Part shown: positions 21,226 through 31,243 of the stretch, in pieces
How positions within the stretch are numbered: position 1 is the first letter of the stretch
How the letters are laid out: every line of letters starts with the position of its first letter
DNA from: Staphylococcus carnosus
GTDB taxonomy: Bacteria > Bacillota > Bacilli > Staphylococcales > Staphylococcaceae
Length of the DNA: 64,000 bases
NCBI RefSeq assembly: GCF_900458435.1
Contig: NZ_UHCT01000001.1
Span: 1,798,001-1,862,000, forward strand
Direction: 5' to 3'
The notes under the pieces: generated by a model
The model's input: the letters and a program-made list of their open reading frames with translations, nothing else
Database searches by the model: none
Told to the model about the DNA's origin: nothing
Position numbers and translations under genes: made by a program

Positions 21226-21301
21226 TATAATGTTTATAAATCTTTACAATTTATTTGAATGACAACACAGGCGAGGGCATCTTCACTTATGTCCTGCCTT
21301 T
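21226..21301 (+). promoter_or_regulatory. ctaA -10 box and leader hairpin
   Basis: TATAAT at 21226-21231 has only a poor -35 match (TTAAAA-like), which would suit activator-dependent transcription from the upstream boxes. The leader then contains a GC-rich hairpin (AGGC..GG.CAT with ATG.CC.GCCT, 21268-21301) ending in a short TTT run; it may be an attenuator or a simple stabilising structure. Confidence 0.45.
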
Positions 21302-21333
21302 AATTATGTCAATAATCAGTGGGGTGTTTAAAA

Positions 21334-22260
21334 TTGTTTAAAAAACGTAACCTTAAATGGTTATCAATTTTAGCAACGGTTATTATGGCATGGGTACAAT
21401 TAGGTGGCGCTTTAGTTACTAAAACAGGTTCTGAAAATGGATGCGGCGCTTCATGGCCATTATGCCATGGTGCTCTTTTACCACAGAATCTGCCTATCGC
21501 TACTATTATAGAACTCAGTCACAGAGCAACTTCTGCTTTATCTTTAATCGTTGTATTATGGTTAGTTATAACAGCTTGGAAAAACATCGGGTATATTAAA
21601 GAAGTAAAACCATTATGTATTATCAGTGTAGCTTTCTTATTAATTCAAGCACTTGTTGGTGCAGCTGCAGTACTTTGGCAGCAAAATGATTATGTATTAG
21701 CTTTACATTTCGGTATTTCACTTATCAGTTTTTCTTCTGTATTTGTTTTAACATTAATTATTTTTGATGTTGACCAAAAATATGAAGCAAACAAAGTTCA
21801 TATCGATCGTAAATTACGTATATATACATGGACAATGGCCATCTGCTTATACGTTGGTATTTATACCGGCGCTTTAGTGCGACATACTAAATCTTCATTG
21901 GCATACGGTTCTTGGCCATTGCCGTTTAATGACCTGATTCCGCATACTGAACAAGACTGGGTACAACTTGCACATAGAACTTTAGCATTAATTGCAAGTA
22001 TCAGTGTTTTCCTAGCATTTAATTATGCAATCAAACATTATCAAAATAATCGTACCATCCGTTACGGTTATACAGCAGCCTTGTTATTGATTATCTTACA
22101 GATTGTAACAGGCGCATTATCTATTTTCACTCACGTCAATTTGATAATCGCTTTATTACATGCATTAATCATTACTTTCGAATTCGGACTGATTGCATAC
22201 CTCATCGTATTGTTGTTACGTTCACAACGTGTTGAAAAAGTAAAACAAAATGCATATTAA
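21334..22260 (+). CDS. ctaA: Heme A synthase
   Basis: A 308-residue polytopic membrane protein with eight predicted helices in two similar halves. It oxidises haem O to haem A for the aa3-type oxidase. The first half has the conserved cysteine pair [13 protein letters not shown] and the haem-ligand region [11 protein letters not shown]; the second half has QLAHRTLAL and [11 protein letters not shown] start at the TTG at 21334 (MFKKRNLKW), behind GGGGTG; an upstream GTG would add five residues. It is divergent from ctaB-ctaM. Confidence 0.95.
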   Translation: MFKKRNLKWLSILATVIMAWVQLGGALVTKTGSENGCGASWPLCHGALLPQNLPIATIIELSHRATSALSLIVVLWLVITAWKNIGYIKEVKPLCIISVAFLLIQALVGAAAVLWQQNDYVLALHFGISLISFSSVFVLTLIIFDVDQKYEANKVHIDRKLRIYTWTMAICLYVGIYTGALVRHTKSSLAYGSWPLPFNDLIPHTEQDWVQLAHRTLALIASISVFLAFNYAIKHYQNNRTIRYGYTAALLLIILQIVTGALSIFTHVNLIIALLHALIITFEFGLIAYLIVLLLRSQRVEKVKQNAY

Positions 22261-22264
22261 GTAT

Positions 22265-22307
22265 AATCCGTTGGTCAACTTAGGAAAGTTGACCAACGGA
22301 TTTTTTT
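22265..22307 (+). terminator. Terminator of ctaA
   Basis: AATCCGTTGGTCAACT (22265-22280) pairs with AGTTGACCAACGGATT (22287-22302), followed by a seven-T run. A near-perfect 16-bp stem. Confidence 0.93.
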
Positions 22308-22323
22308 ATCAAAAAACCAGAAT

Positions 22324-22369
22324 GCTCCCTTTAATACTTTCACTTTTCAGTGTTTGCTTTAAAGGGAGC
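22324..22369 (-). terminator. Terminator of pyc
   Basis: GCTCCCTTTAA (22324-22334) pairs with TTAAAGGGAGC (22359-22369). On the minus strand a GGTTTTTT run follows shortly after. Confidence 0.75.
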
Positions 22370-22389
22370 CTATTATTATACTTTTCTAT

Positions 22390-25300
22390 TTATTCATCTT
22401 TTTCTAATTCTACTAATAAATCACCTGTTTGAATACCTTCACCATCAGTCACTGTTACTTTTTTAACTGTTCCTGCAAATGGTGCTTGTACTGTTGTTTC
22501 CATCTTCATTGCTTCAGTAATCAATAATGCTTGTCCAGCATCTACATGATCCCCTACTGCTACTTTCACTTCAGAAACTGTACCAGGCATTTGTGCTCCG
22601 ATGTGGTTTGGATTTGATTTATCCGCTTTTGGTTTAATAGTCGCATCCGTTTTCACATTTTCATCTTGAATCTTAATTTGACGTGTCTGACCGTTCATGA
22701 TGAAGAAAATCGTTCTGATACCTTTATCATCCGGTTCAGTAATCGCCTCTAAAGTAATAATTAAAGTTTTACCTTTATCAATCTCAACTTCAACTGTTTC
22801 TCCTACATTCATACCAAAGAAAAATGTTGGTGTATCAAGCAAAGAAACATTACCGAATTGTTCTTTTGTATTAATGTACTGCTCATAAACTTTTGGATAA
22901 ATCGCATAACTGATTAAATCTTGATCAGTTACAGGCTTATCTTGTTTTGCTTGTAATTCTTCACGCAACGCCTCAAAATCAATTGCTTGTAGATATTCCC
23001 CTGGACGTTCAGTTAATGGTTTTTGACCTTTTAACACAACTTTTTGCAATTCTTTATTGAATCCGCTTGTCGGTTGTCCAATTTCACCTTTAAAGAATGA
23101 TACTACAGATTCAGGGAAGTCTAATTTATAACCATCTCTGATTACATCTTCTTCATTCAAATCATTTTGAACCATATATAAAGCCATATCACCCACAACT
23201 TTTGAAGAAGGTGTAACTTTAACGATATCACCGAACAAGAAATTGACACGGCGGTACATATCTTTGACTTCATGGAATCTATTGCCTAAACCTAAACTTT
23301 TCGCTTGTTGATTCAAGTTAGAATATTGTCCGCCAGGCATTTCATATTGATAAATTTCAGTATTCGGCGATTTGAAATCACTTTCAAAGTCACTGTAATA
23401 ATGACGTACTGTATCCCAATATTGTCCTAATCTTTCTAAACCATTGATATCTGCACGTGCATCTCTGCCAAAACCATTGAGTGCATAATAGAGTGAGTTG
23501 GCACTTGGCTGACTTGTTAATCCGCTCATAGATGAAACTGCTGTATCAATCACATCTACTCCGGCGTCTGCTGCTTGTTTATAAACTAAAATACCATTAC
23601 CGCTTGTATCATGTGTATGCAAATGAATCGGCAAGTTAGTTGCTGCTTTCAATTCACCAACTAATTCAAAGGCTGCTTTTGGTTTTAATAATCCGGCCAT
23701 ATCTTTAATTGCTAAAATATGGAACCCTTCTTTTTCTAATTCTTTTGCTAAATTAACATAGTATTCTAAAGTGAAAACATTAGAACGTGAAGTGTCTAAA
23801 ATATCACCTGTATAACAAATTGCACCTTCAGAAATTTTACCGGCTTCTTGTACCGCTTCATTCGCTACTTTCATTTGATCTAACCAGTTCAATGAATCGA
23901 AAATACGGAAGACATCAATACCTGCTTCTGCACTTTCCTTAACGAATTTCTTAATAACATTATCCGGATAATTTTTATAACCGACCGCATTAGATGCACG
24001 CAATAACATTTGGAATAAAACATTCGGAATCGCTGTGCGTAACTTTTCCAATCTTTCCCAAGGATTTTCTTTTAAGAAATTATACGCTACATCAAATGTT
24101 GCACCCCCCCACATTTCAAGTGAGAATGCATCTTTCAAAATATCAGCTGTTTCAGAAGCAATTGCTAAAATATCATTTGTACGTACACGTGTCGCAAGTA
24201 AAGATTGATGCGCATCTCTGAATGTTGTATCTGTAATCAGCACATCATCTTGTTTTAACAACCAATCCGCTACAGCTTTCGGGCCTTGTTCATCTAACAA
24301 CTGCTTTGTGCCATGTAATTGATCAATTTTTGATTGTGGAACTTGTGCAATATGCGGACGTTCAAAATCTGGTTTAGAACGTTTTTCGACACTAGGAAAA
24401 CCATTAATAGTAACATTACCGATATATTCAAGTGTTTTAGTACCACGGTCTTGTGTTGCTTGAATATCAAATAATTCTGGTGTTTCTTCGATAAATTTAG
24501 TTGTATAATCACCATTTTGGAAATGCTTATTGCGGATCACATTAATTAAGAACGGAATATTCGTTTTAACACCGCGGATACGCATCTCGCGTAGAGAACG
24601 ATCCATTTTTTCAATTGTTTGTTTGAAAGTCATCGCATGTGTTGATAATTTTACTAACAATGAATCGTAATATGGTGAAATTTCTGCACCTTGGAAACCA
24701 TCACCCGCATCCAAACGTACCCCGAAACCGCCACTAGAACGATAAGCAATGATATGACCCGTATCAGGCATAAAATCATTTTCAGGATCTTCAGTTGTAA
24801 TACGGCATTGAATTGCATAACCTAAAGTTTGAATATCTTCTTGATGCGGCATGCCAATTTCTTCACCAAATAAAGATTCGCCATCAGCGACTAAAATTTG
24901 AGTTTTGACAATATCAACACCTGTAAGCATTTCTGTAATCGTATGTTCCACTTGAACACGCGGATTGACTTCGATGAAATAAAAATCATCGCCAGAAACT
25001 AAAAATTCTACAGTTCCGGCATTCACGTAACCAACGTTATTCATCAATTGCAACGCTGCATCACAAATACGTTCACGTAAACTTTCATCCAACCCAACTG
25101 AAGGTGCCACTTCTACAACCTTTTGATGGCGACGTTGAACAGAACAATCACGTTCATATAAATGTACAATATTACCTTCTGAATCCCCCATAATTTGTAC
25201 TTCAATATGTTTAGGCTCATTAATATATTTTTCAATATAAACTTCACTATTTCCAAAAGATTTTTCAGCTTCAGATTTCGCGCGAGAAAACGCTTCTTCA

Positions 25301-25839
25301 AGTTCCCCTTCGCTGTTGACGATACGCATACCTTTACCGCCACCGCCACTTGTTGCTTTAATCATCAGCGGATAACCCGCTTCTTCAGCAAACTCTGCAG
25401 CCTTATGATAATCTTCAATCGGTCCGTCTGTACCTGGAATAACTGGTAAATCTGCTTTGATCGCTGTTGCACGTGCTTTAACTTTATCACCGAACATATC
25501 TAAATGTTTGAGCTCTGGTCCGATGAAAATAATACCTTCTTCAGCACATCGGCGTGCAAATGTTTCATTTTCACTCAAGAAACCATAACCAGGATGAATA
25601 GCATCTACACCAGCATTTTTCGCCACTTGAATAATACGTTCAATATTCAAATAACTATCTGCTGGACCTAAATCTTCACCTACTAAATAGGATTCATCTG
25701 CTTTGTTTCTATGTAATGAACCTTTATCTTCATTTGAATAAATCGCTACAGTTTTAATATTCAACTCTGTTGCTGCACGAAAAATACGAATTGCAATTTC
25801 TCCTCGATTGGCTACCATTAACTTATTAATCTTCTTCAA
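22390..25839 (-). CDS. pyc: Pyruvate carboxylase
   Basis: A 1149-residue single-chain anaplerotic enzyme that makes oxaloacetate from pyruvate, bicarbonate and ATP. An N-terminal biotin carboxylase domain (about 5-455; ATP loop SGGGGKGMR, EVNPRVQVEHTITE) is followed by the carboxyltransferase TIM barrel (about 530-800; TDTTFRDAHQSLLATR, LHTHDTSGNG), a central tetramerisation/allosteric domain, and a C-terminal BCCP with the biotinyl lysine in EAMKMET (about 1110). TTG start behind GGGGGT, matching the usual MKxIxKLxVANRGEIA N-terminus. It is monocistronic. Confidence 0.97.
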   Translation of the reverse strand: MKKINKLMVANRGEIAIRIFRAATELNIKTVAIYSNEDKGSLHRNKADESYLVGEDLGPADSYLNIERIIQVAKNAGVDAIHPGYGFLSENETFARRCAEEGIIFIGPELKHLDMFGDKVKARATAIKADLPVIPGTDGPIEDYHKAAEFAEEAGYPLMIKATSGGGGKGMRIVNSEGELEEAFSRAKSEAEKSFGNSEVYIEKYINEPKHIEVQIMGDSEGNIVHLYERDCSVQRRHQKVVEVAPSVGLDESLRERICDAALQLMNNVGYVNAGTVEFLVSGDDFYFIEVNPRVQVEHTITEMLTGVDIVKTQILVADGESLFGEEIGMPHQEDIQTLGYAIQCRITTEDPENDFMPDTGHIIAYRSSGGFGVRLDAGDGFQGAEISPYYDSLLVKLSTHAMTFKQTIEKMDRSLREMRIRGVKTNIPFLINVIRNKHFQNGDYTTKFIEETPELFDIQATQDRGTKTLEYIGNVTINGFPSVEKRSKPDFERPHIAQVPQSKIDQLHGTKQLLDEQGPKAVADWLLKQDDVLITDTTFRDAHQSLLATRVRTNDILAIASETADILKDAFSLEMWGGATFDVAYNFLKENPWERLEKLRTAIPNVLFQMLLRASNAVGYKNYPDNVIKKFVKESAEAGIDVFRIFDSLNWLDQMKVANEAVQEAGKISEGAICYTGDILDTSRSNVFTLEYYVNLAKELEKEGFHILAIKDMAGLLKPKAAFELVGELKAATNLPIHLHTHDTSGNGILVYKQAADAGVDVIDTAVSSMSGLTSQPSANSLYYALNGFGRDARADINGLERLGQYWDTVRHYYSDFESDFKSPNTEIYQYEMPGGQYSNLNQQAKSLGLGNRFHEVKDMYRRVNFLFGDIVKVTPSSKVVGDMALYMVQNDLNEEDVIRDGYKLDFPESVVSFFKGEIGQPTSGFNKELQKVVLKGQKPLTERPGEYLQAIDFEALREELQAKQDKPVTDQDLISYAIYPKVYEQYINTKEQFGNVSLLDTPTFFFGMNVGETVEVEIDKGKTLIITLEAITEPDDKGIRTIFFIMNGQTRQIKIQDENVKTDATIKPKADKSNPNHIGAQMPGTVSEVKVAVGDHVDAGQALLITEAMKMETTVQAPFAGTVKKVTVTDGEGIQTGDLLVELEKDE

Positions 25840-26265
25840 TTACACTTACCCCCATCTGAATTATTTGAATTTTCAAAACCTTTGTTGTGCAATAATTCTA
25901 ATCAAAACACGAACATTACTGTCGTATTTATTGATTGCTTTTTTTAATAAAGATAGTAGGAACTTCTTTTTCCTGTATTATAATTTCTCTGTTTATATGA
26001 CACTTGTTTTATATTCCTTTTACCTACTAGTATAATAAACAGCATAAATTCATTATATCATATTCAGTTATCATTATTCATAATTTTTAGTTATACCTTT
26101 TCACCACTCCAATCATGATTACTTAATTTAAAAACCTTAACAATTCGTTGAATATCAAAGAAAACGTTTGTATATTGTTAATTTTATTTATTTTTAAGTT
26201 TACATTTAAAACAAAAAACAGAGATTAAACACGTTATGGAATACGTCTTTAATCTCTGTTTGAAC
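25840..26265. other. Intergenic region pyc / ftsW
   Basis: A 426-base AT-rich gap without a credible gene. The left part must contain the pyc promoter and leader (minus strand); I see no unambiguous -35/-10 pair. The right end holds the ftsW terminator. The middle (about 26050-26200) shows no structure I can name. Confidence 0.5.
26217..26260 (-). terminator. Terminator of ftsW
   Basis: AACAGAGATTAAA (26217-26229) pairs with TTTAATCTCTGTT (26248-26260), and inner ACGT arms extend the stem. On the minus strand it is followed by TTTTTTG. Confidence 0.9.
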
Positions 26266-27486
26266 TTAATATTTTCTTGGAATATCCACATGCTGCTGTT
26301 TCGCTCTTTTTTTATCTAACTTAATCTGTTTAGCTGTGATTAACAAGAGTCCGAGCGCTATACTTAATGCAATCATAGAAGAACCACCAAAACTAATAAA
26401 TGGTAATGGTACACCTGTTAATGGAATCAGCGCTGAGATACCGCCTAAGTTAACGAAAGTCTGACTTCCGATGTAACTAGCAATCCCGACACAAACAAGC
26501 TTATAAAAATAAGAAGTCGTTTGTGAAGCTAATTGGAAAGCACGGTATACAATAAAGAATAATAGTCCGAGTACAAGCATACCGCCAATTAATCCTAATT
26601 CCTCGCAAATCACCGCAAAGATAAAGTCGGTGTGCGGTTCAGGCAAGTAACCAAGTTTTAAAACACTGTTTCCAAGTCCCTTACCAAATAATCCGCCATT
26701 ACCAATGGCCATAAGAGAGTTTGCTACATGGTAACCTGTACCTGATTCATATTTAAATGGATTAGTCACAATGCTGAAACGTGCAACAAGATAAGAAGGC
26801 AACCAACCAAACAATGCTGCGGCGCCAAATACAACTGCTCCTAGTATAAAAATACCTATGCCATATTTCAGCAATTGTTTTACCCAAATACCTGCATAAA
26901 ATAAAATAGAAAAGAATATGATTAAAATCAACATCGTTTGACCAACGTCTTTTTGCAGGAATACCAATCCGACACAAAGTAGAATAAACACAATCGGTCC
27001 TCTAATCAATTTAGAATTTGTGAATACTTGCGGTCGTTTTTTATTGATCATGTAAGGTAAATATAAAATAATGGCAATTTTTAATAGTTCCGATGCTTGT
27101 AAGTTCATAAAGCCTAAGTTAATCCAACTTTTTGAACCATTTATATTTTTACCGATAACTAATGTCGCAAGCAAAAGTAAGAATATAATGATCATCATAC
27201 CTTGCTGCACTCTTTTTTGCTGCAGGAATTTTACATTCATGAAAAATGCCATAAAAAATACGATGACAAAACTCATAATGACATACATTAACTGGCGCGT
27301 ATAAAAGTACGTACCTGAAACTGGTACGCCGCCTGTTAAGGTACCTTTTGTTGCAGCTACCATACTTGCGCTATATACCATAACCAAGCCGATTAAACAT
27401 AGTGTTATGTAAGTAACAACAAGTGGATAATCGATAAATTTCGAGTATTTTGCCACATGTCGAAGTATTGCTTTTAAATTATTCAT
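26266..27486 (-). CDS. ftsW: FtsW peptidoglycan polymerase
   Basis: A 406-residue SEDS-family glycosyltransferase with about ten transmembrane helices. Conserved regions include NGSKSWINLGFMNLQASELLKIAIILY, the catalytic-loop aspartate region FLQKDVGQ, and LPEPHTDFIFAVICEELGLIGG, with PFISFGGSSM near the C-terminus. It polymerises lipid II at the division septum together with its cognate class B PBP. The position between ylaN and pyc matches B. subtilis and S. aureus. The ribosome binding site before the ATG is weak. Confidence 0.94.
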   Translation of the reverse strand: MNNLKAILRHVAKYSKFIDYPLVVTYITLCLIGLVMVYSASMVAATKGTLTGGVPVSGTYFYTRQLMYVIMSFVIVFFMAFFMNVKFLQQKRVQQGMMIIIFLLLLATLVIGKNINGSKSWINLGFMNLQASELLKIAIILYLPYMINKKRPQVFTNSKLIRGPIVFILLCVGLVFLQKDVGQTMLILIIFFSILFYAGIWVKQLLKYGIGIFILGAVVFGAAALFGWLPSYLVARFSIVTNPFKYESGTGYHVANSLMAIGNGGLFGKGLGNSVLKLGYLPEPHTDFIFAVICEELGLIGGMLVLGLLFFIVYRAFQLASQTTSYFYKLVCVGIASYIGSQTFVNLGGISALIPLTGVPLPFISFGGSSMIALSIALGLLLITAKQIKLDKKRAKQQHVDIPRKY

Positions 27487-27651
27487 TTTAATTAATCATC
27501 CAATTCTAATATTTGAAGAAATCCAATCATTTTCTCTAAATTCTTGATGGACAAACTTCAAATTTATGTAAAATAAATTTACAATCTCTCTTTATAAAAC
27601 CATAGATAGACAAAATTATGCAAGTGATTTCTATCTGGTTCAAAAAGAAAA

Positions 27652-27694
27652 ATCGGCTGTATCCAATCACAAAAATGATGGATGTACAGCCGAT
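27652..27694 (-). terminator. Terminator of ylaN
   Basis: ATCGGCTGTA (27652-27661) pairs with TACAGCCGAT (27685-27694). On the minus strand it is followed by TTTTTCTTTTTG. Confidence 0.9.
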
Positions 27695-27729
27695 GATATG
27701 TCTTAAACTGGTGCTGTTATGTTAAATTA

Positions 27730-28005
27730 TCAAACGTTTGTAAATGCTTCGTGAAGTTTAGACAATTCTTTTTCAAGACGCAACATAATTTCTTTACCCA
27801 TTTCAATATCAATAAGGCCTAAATTAGCTGCAAAGTCTACTTCCTTTTGTAAACCAAACATTTGTGTATCTAAAACTTCTTCGTATAATGGACATTGCGG
27901 CAATGTAAGATTATCCATTTGTACTTTAATCAATTGTAGGATGCGGTCTGCATCTTTATTTAATTGGTCATATGCCGCGTTATTTATACTGTTCGTTTTA
28001 GCCAT
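27730..28005 (-). CDS. ylaN: YlaN family protein (UPF0358)
   Basis: A 91-residue helical cytosolic protein ([41 protein letters not shown]). Recent work in B. subtilis and S. aureus links YlaN to iron: it binds Fe(II) and relieves Fur repression, and it is important under iron limitation. The sequence gives no signal peptide or membrane segment. It is expressed alone, with GGGGGAG before the ATG, and sits upstream of ftsW as in B. subtilis. Confidence 0.92.
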   Translation of the reverse strand: MAKTNSINNAAYDQLNKDADRILQLIKVQMDNLTLPQCPLYEEVLDTQMFGLQKEVDFAANLGLIDIEMGKEIMLRLEKELSKLHEAFTNV

Positions 28006-28141
28006 GACATACTCCCCCTATCATTTGTCGTCATATTAAAAATTTTAGCCTACTCGATACTAAATTGCAAGTAAATTTCAGTCCACAGAATCCAATCTGT
28101 GTTATCATATACTCAGATATGATAAAGGGGAGCGCATAAAA

Positions 28142-28624
28142 ATGATACAAATCAAGGGTAACGTCAAATTTCCAATTACATTAGATAGTACAACTTGGAT
28201 TTTTGATGATCGTAAAGTCAAAATTGAAGACTTAGAAAATGGTGTATTTGAGGGTACGAAACCAATTGAGTTTCAAAATAACCGTGCATGGAATCGTGCA
28301 ATTTTAGAAGGGCAAACGAATCCTCCTACTTTAAACTCAGAAACAAAATATAAAAAACGTGCAATGATTGAAGATACTTTCGTCATTAACATGACACCTT
28401 TCTTCAAAAATGCCGAACCGAGTGAAAATGCTACAGCAATCCGCCTATCAAACGACGAAGACTCTATCGAAATTCCAATCAGCTTATTACCATACCTATT
28501 CTTTAAATTTGCTGATCATGGTAAAAGATTATACGAAGATAGCGGCGTAGATAGTTTCATTTACATACCTGATGAAGGTTACTCACATGAATTTAAACAT
28601 GTGATATATATCGAGGTGGTATAA
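28142..28624 (+). CDS. Conserved hypothetical protein (YlaL-like)
   Basis: A 160-residue cytosolic protein without recognisable catalytic motifs. The segment TWIFDDRKVKIEDL near the N-terminus and the overall length suggest B. subtilis YlaL, which lies near ylaN and typA there; this is recognition from position and length rather than a known motif. Divergent from ylaN, with AAAGGGGAG before the ATG. The next gene starts one base after its stop, behind a GGTGG inside its last codons. Confidence 0.75.
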   Translation: MIQIKGNVKFPITLDSTTWIFDDRKVKIEDLENGVFEGTKPIEFQNNRAWNRAILEGQTNPPTLNSETKYKKRAMIEDTFVINMTPFFKNAEPSENATAIRLSNDEDSIEIPISLLPYLFFKFADHGKRLYEDSGVDSFIYIPDEGYSHEFKHVIYIEVV

Positions 28625-28625
28625 T

Positions 28626-28814
28626 TTGAAAAAAGTACAGTGTATCATTTGCGATACCGAAGTACTCATAGATGAAAACACTTTAGAAGCAAAACAACTG
28701 AACAACAATCCGATCCGCACTTTTATGTGCGGTGAATGTAAAAGTCGTTTAGATGTGCCGAAACAACGTCACAATCTATATAAAGAAAAAGACGAATTTC
28801 ATATTGAAGAATAA
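28626..28814 (+). CDS. YlaI-like small zinc-ribbon protein (DUF2197)
   Basis: A 62-residue protein starting with TTG at 28626, one base after the previous stop. Two cysteine pairs, CIIC (about 6-9) and CGEC (about 35-38), form a likely zinc ribbon. The length and context beside typA fit the YlaI/DUF2197 family of unknown role. Translational coupling to the preceding gene is likely because the GGTGG site is inside that gene's end. Confidence 0.78.
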   Translation: MKKVQCIICDTEVLIDENTLEAKQLNNNPIRTFMCGECKSRLDVPKQRHNLYKEKDEFHIEE

Positions 28815-28855
28815 AAGAAATGCCGGAGACTTTGAGTTTCTGGTATTTCTTTTTT
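28814..28855 (+). terminator. Terminator of the ylaL-ylaI pair
   Basis: AAAGAAAT.CC.GA.AC pairs with GT.TC.GG.ATTTCTTT (28814-28852), followed by TTT. It begins at the last base of the ylaI-like stop codon. Confidence 0.82.
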
Positions 28856-28883
28856 GAGTTGAGTGAACCTAATATCATTCTAA

Positions 28884-28936
28884 ATAAAAAAGCTGTACAG
28901 CTAACCCTATCAAAAAGGTCTGCTGTACAGCTTCTT
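28884..28936 (-). terminator. Terminator of typA
   Basis: AGCTGTACAG (28891-28900) pairs with CTGTACAGCT (28923-28932). On the minus strand it is followed by TTTTTTATTT. Confidence 0.87.
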
Positions 28937-28944
28937 TCAATTCA

Positions 28945-30792
28945 TTATTCGTCTTCTTGCATCATTTGTTTTACACGTTTTGCTTCTTTTTCACGTTGTG
29001 CTTTATTTAAGACTTTCTTTCTTAGACGAATGTTTTCAGGTGTTACTTCTAACAATTCATCATCATCGATAAATTCTAACGCTTCTTCAAGTGTTAAAAT
29101 ACGTGGACGTTTCATTGTTTCAGTTTGGTCTTTAGTTGCTGAACGTACATTGGTTTGGTTTTTAGTTTTTGTAATATTAACTGTTAAGTCATTATCACGG
29201 TTGTTTTCACCAACAATCATACCTTCGTACACTTCAGTACCAGGTTCCATGAAGTTTGTGCCGCGGTCTTCAAGACCAATAATCGCATAAGCACTTGCTT
29301 TACCTTGGTCCATAGATACTAACACACCATTACGGCGGCCGCCGATACGTCCTTTAACACGTGGACGGAATTCTTCGAAAGTATGGTTGATAATACCATA
29401 ACCGCTTGTCATAGACATAAATTCAGTAGTGTAACCAATTAATCCACGTGCAGGTACCATAAAGATTAAACGAGTTAAACCATTATCAGTTGTAACCATG
29501 TCTAACATTTCACCTTTACGTTGACCTAATGATTCAATGACAGCACCAGCATTTTCTTGCGGTACTTCACATTGTACACGTTCGAATGGTTCACATAATT
29601 TACCGTCAATTTCTTTTAAGATAACTTGTGGTTTAGAAACTTGCAATTCGTATCCTTCACGACGCATGTTCTCGATTAAGATAGATAAGTGCAATTCACC
29701 ACGACCAGCTACTGTCCAAGCATCTGGTGAATCTGTCGGAGTTACTTTCAATGATACGTCTGTTTCAAGTTGTTGATCTAAACGGTCTTGAATTTGACGT
29801 GCAGTAACATATTGACCTTCACGACCAGCAAATGGTGAGTTATTAACACGGAATGTCATTTCCAATGTCGGTTCATCAATACGTAATACTGGCAATGCTT
29901 CTTGGTGGTCATGCGGTGTTACAGTTTCACCTACGTTGATGTCTTCCATACCAGATACTGCAATTAAGTCACCAGCATGCGCTTCTTGAATTTCTTCACG
30001 TTTTAATCCGAAGAAACCGAATAATTTAGTGACACGGAAGTTTTTGACACTGCCGTCTAATTTCAATAATGATACTTGGTCGCCGACTTTAATTGTTCCT
30101 CTGAACACACGGCCGATACCGATACGTCCTAAGTAGTCATTGTAGTCTAATAAAGCAACTTGGAATTGTAATGGTTCGTCTCTGTTATCTTTTGGTGCTG
30201 GAATTTCTTCAAGAATTGTTTCATATAATGATTGCATGTTATCATCTTGAGTTTCAGGGTCCAAGCTTGCTGTACCATTTACTGCTGAAGCATAAACAAC
30301 AGGGAATTCTAATTGTTCATCATTAGCTTCTAATTCGATAAATAAGTCTAATACTTCATCTACAACCGCTTCAGGACGCGCTGAAGGTTTATCGATTTTA
30401 TTTACAACCACAACTGGTTTTAAATTTTGTTCTAACGCTTTTTTCAACACGAAACGTGTTTGAGGCATTGTACCTTCGTAGGCATCAACAACTAATACAA
30501 CACCATCTACCATTTTCATAATACGTTCAACTTCGCCGCCGAAGTCAGCATGTCCTGGTGTATCTAAGATATTAATTCTAGTGCCTTTATAATCAACCGC
30601 AGTATTTTTAGCTAAAATTGTAATACCGCGTTCTCTTTCTAAATCATTTGAATCCATTGCACGTTCGTCAACGTGTTCATTCTCACGGAAAATACCAGAT
30701 TGTTTTAATAATTCATCTACTAAAGTTGTTTTACCATGGTCAACGTGAGCGATAATAGCAATATTACGAACGTCATTTCTTAAATTTGTCAT
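28945..30792 (-). CDS. typA: Ribosome-associated GTPase TypA/BipA
   Basis: A 615-residue translational GTPase. G1 is AHVDHGKTT (about 14-22), G2 includes RERGIT, G3 is DTPGHADF and G4 NKID. Domains resembling EF-G III and V follow, and a TypA-specific C-terminal domain includes [24 protein letters not shown]. It binds the 70S ribosome and supports 50S assembly and stress growth. The ATG at 30792 follows AGAAAGGAAA and gives the usual 615 aa; the longer reading adds 12 residues without a site. Confidence 0.97.
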   Translation of the reverse strand: MTNLRNDVRNIAIIAHVDHGKTTLVDELLKQSGIFRENEHVDERAMDSNDLERERGITILAKNTAVDYKGTRINILDTPGHADFGGEVERIMKMVDGVVLVVDAYEGTMPQTRFVLKKALEQNLKPVVVVNKIDKPSARPEAVVDEVLDLFIELEANDEQLEFPVVYASAVNGTASLDPETQDDNMQSLYETILEEIPAPKDNRDEPLQFQVALLDYNDYLGRIGIGRVFRGTIKVGDQVSLLKLDGSVKNFRVTKLFGFFGLKREEIQEAHAGDLIAVSGMEDINVGETVTPHDHQEALPVLRIDEPTLEMTFRVNNSPFAGREGQYVTARQIQDRLDQQLETDVSLKVTPTDSPDAWTVAGRGELHLSILIENMRREGYELQVSKPQVILKEIDGKLCEPFERVQCEVPQENAGAVIESLGQRKGEMLDMVTTDNGLTRLIFMVPARGLIGYTTEFMSMTSGYGIINHTFEEFRPRVKGRIGGRRNGVLVSMDQGKASAYAIIGLEDRGTNFMEPGTEVYEGMIVGENNRDNDLTVNITKTKNQTNVRSATKDQTETMKRPRILTLEEALEFIDDDELLEVTPENIRLRKKVLNKAQREKEAKRVKQMMQEDE

Positions 30793-30886
30793 ACTAAATT
30801 TCCTTTCTTGAGTAAATTCCCACTTCAATTTGCAACTTTTTTATTATATCATATTATTGAGCAAAGAATAATAAGGTGGGGTTTGA

Positions 30887-31078
30887 ATGCAGAAAAAAAA
30901 ATCACATGCGATTTTTTGGGTATACACTGTTCTAGCAGTTCTGTTCCTTTTACTGTTCAGTTTCAGTATTGGAGCTAAGAGTTTACCATTCTCAATCATT
31001 ACATTTGTAATCATGATTGGTATCTTCGGCGCAGGATTTGCTACGAAAAAGAAATACCGAGAAAATGGCTGGCTTTAA
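30887..31078 (+). CDS. Small membrane protein (YlaF-like, DUF5325)
   Basis: A 63-residue protein with two transmembrane helices (about 9-27 and 33-50) and positively charged ends (MQKKKS..., TKKKYRENGWL). Length, topology and position next to typA match B. subtilis YlaF. No function is known. AAGGTGGGG precedes the ATG at about 30871-30879. It is divergent from typA. Confidence 0.75.
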   Translation: MQKKKSHAIFWVYTVLAVLFLLLFSFSIGAKSLPFSIITFVIMIGIFGAGFATKKKYRENGWL

Positions 31079-31162
31079 GCGATTCGACACATTTGTAACA
31101 AAGGTATCCATTTATTGCAGTACCCTGCATAATGGAGATTACTCATAAATTTCAGTCAAAAG

Positions 31163-31243
31163 AAAAAGGTTGGGTTCATGCCATGCAGCAGATGAGCAGA
31201 TTATTGCTCATTTGCTTAATGCATACATGGTCCCGACCCTTTT
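31163..31243. terminator. Long branched hairpin between ylaF-like gene and suhB
   Basis: The outer arms AAAGG..GGG (31165-31174) and CCC..CCTTTT (31232-31243) enclose GCCATGC / GCAT.CATGG and an inner TGAGCA / TGCTCA. T-runs flank it on both strands, so it probably terminates both convergent genes. The GGTTGGG core is typical of terminator-like elements common in staphylococcal genomes. Confidence 0.7.

Noticed and set aside
28945..30792. Many antisense reading frames within typA, pyc, pheT and pdh genes
   Set aside because: These are shadows of real genes without ribosome binding sites or known protein features.
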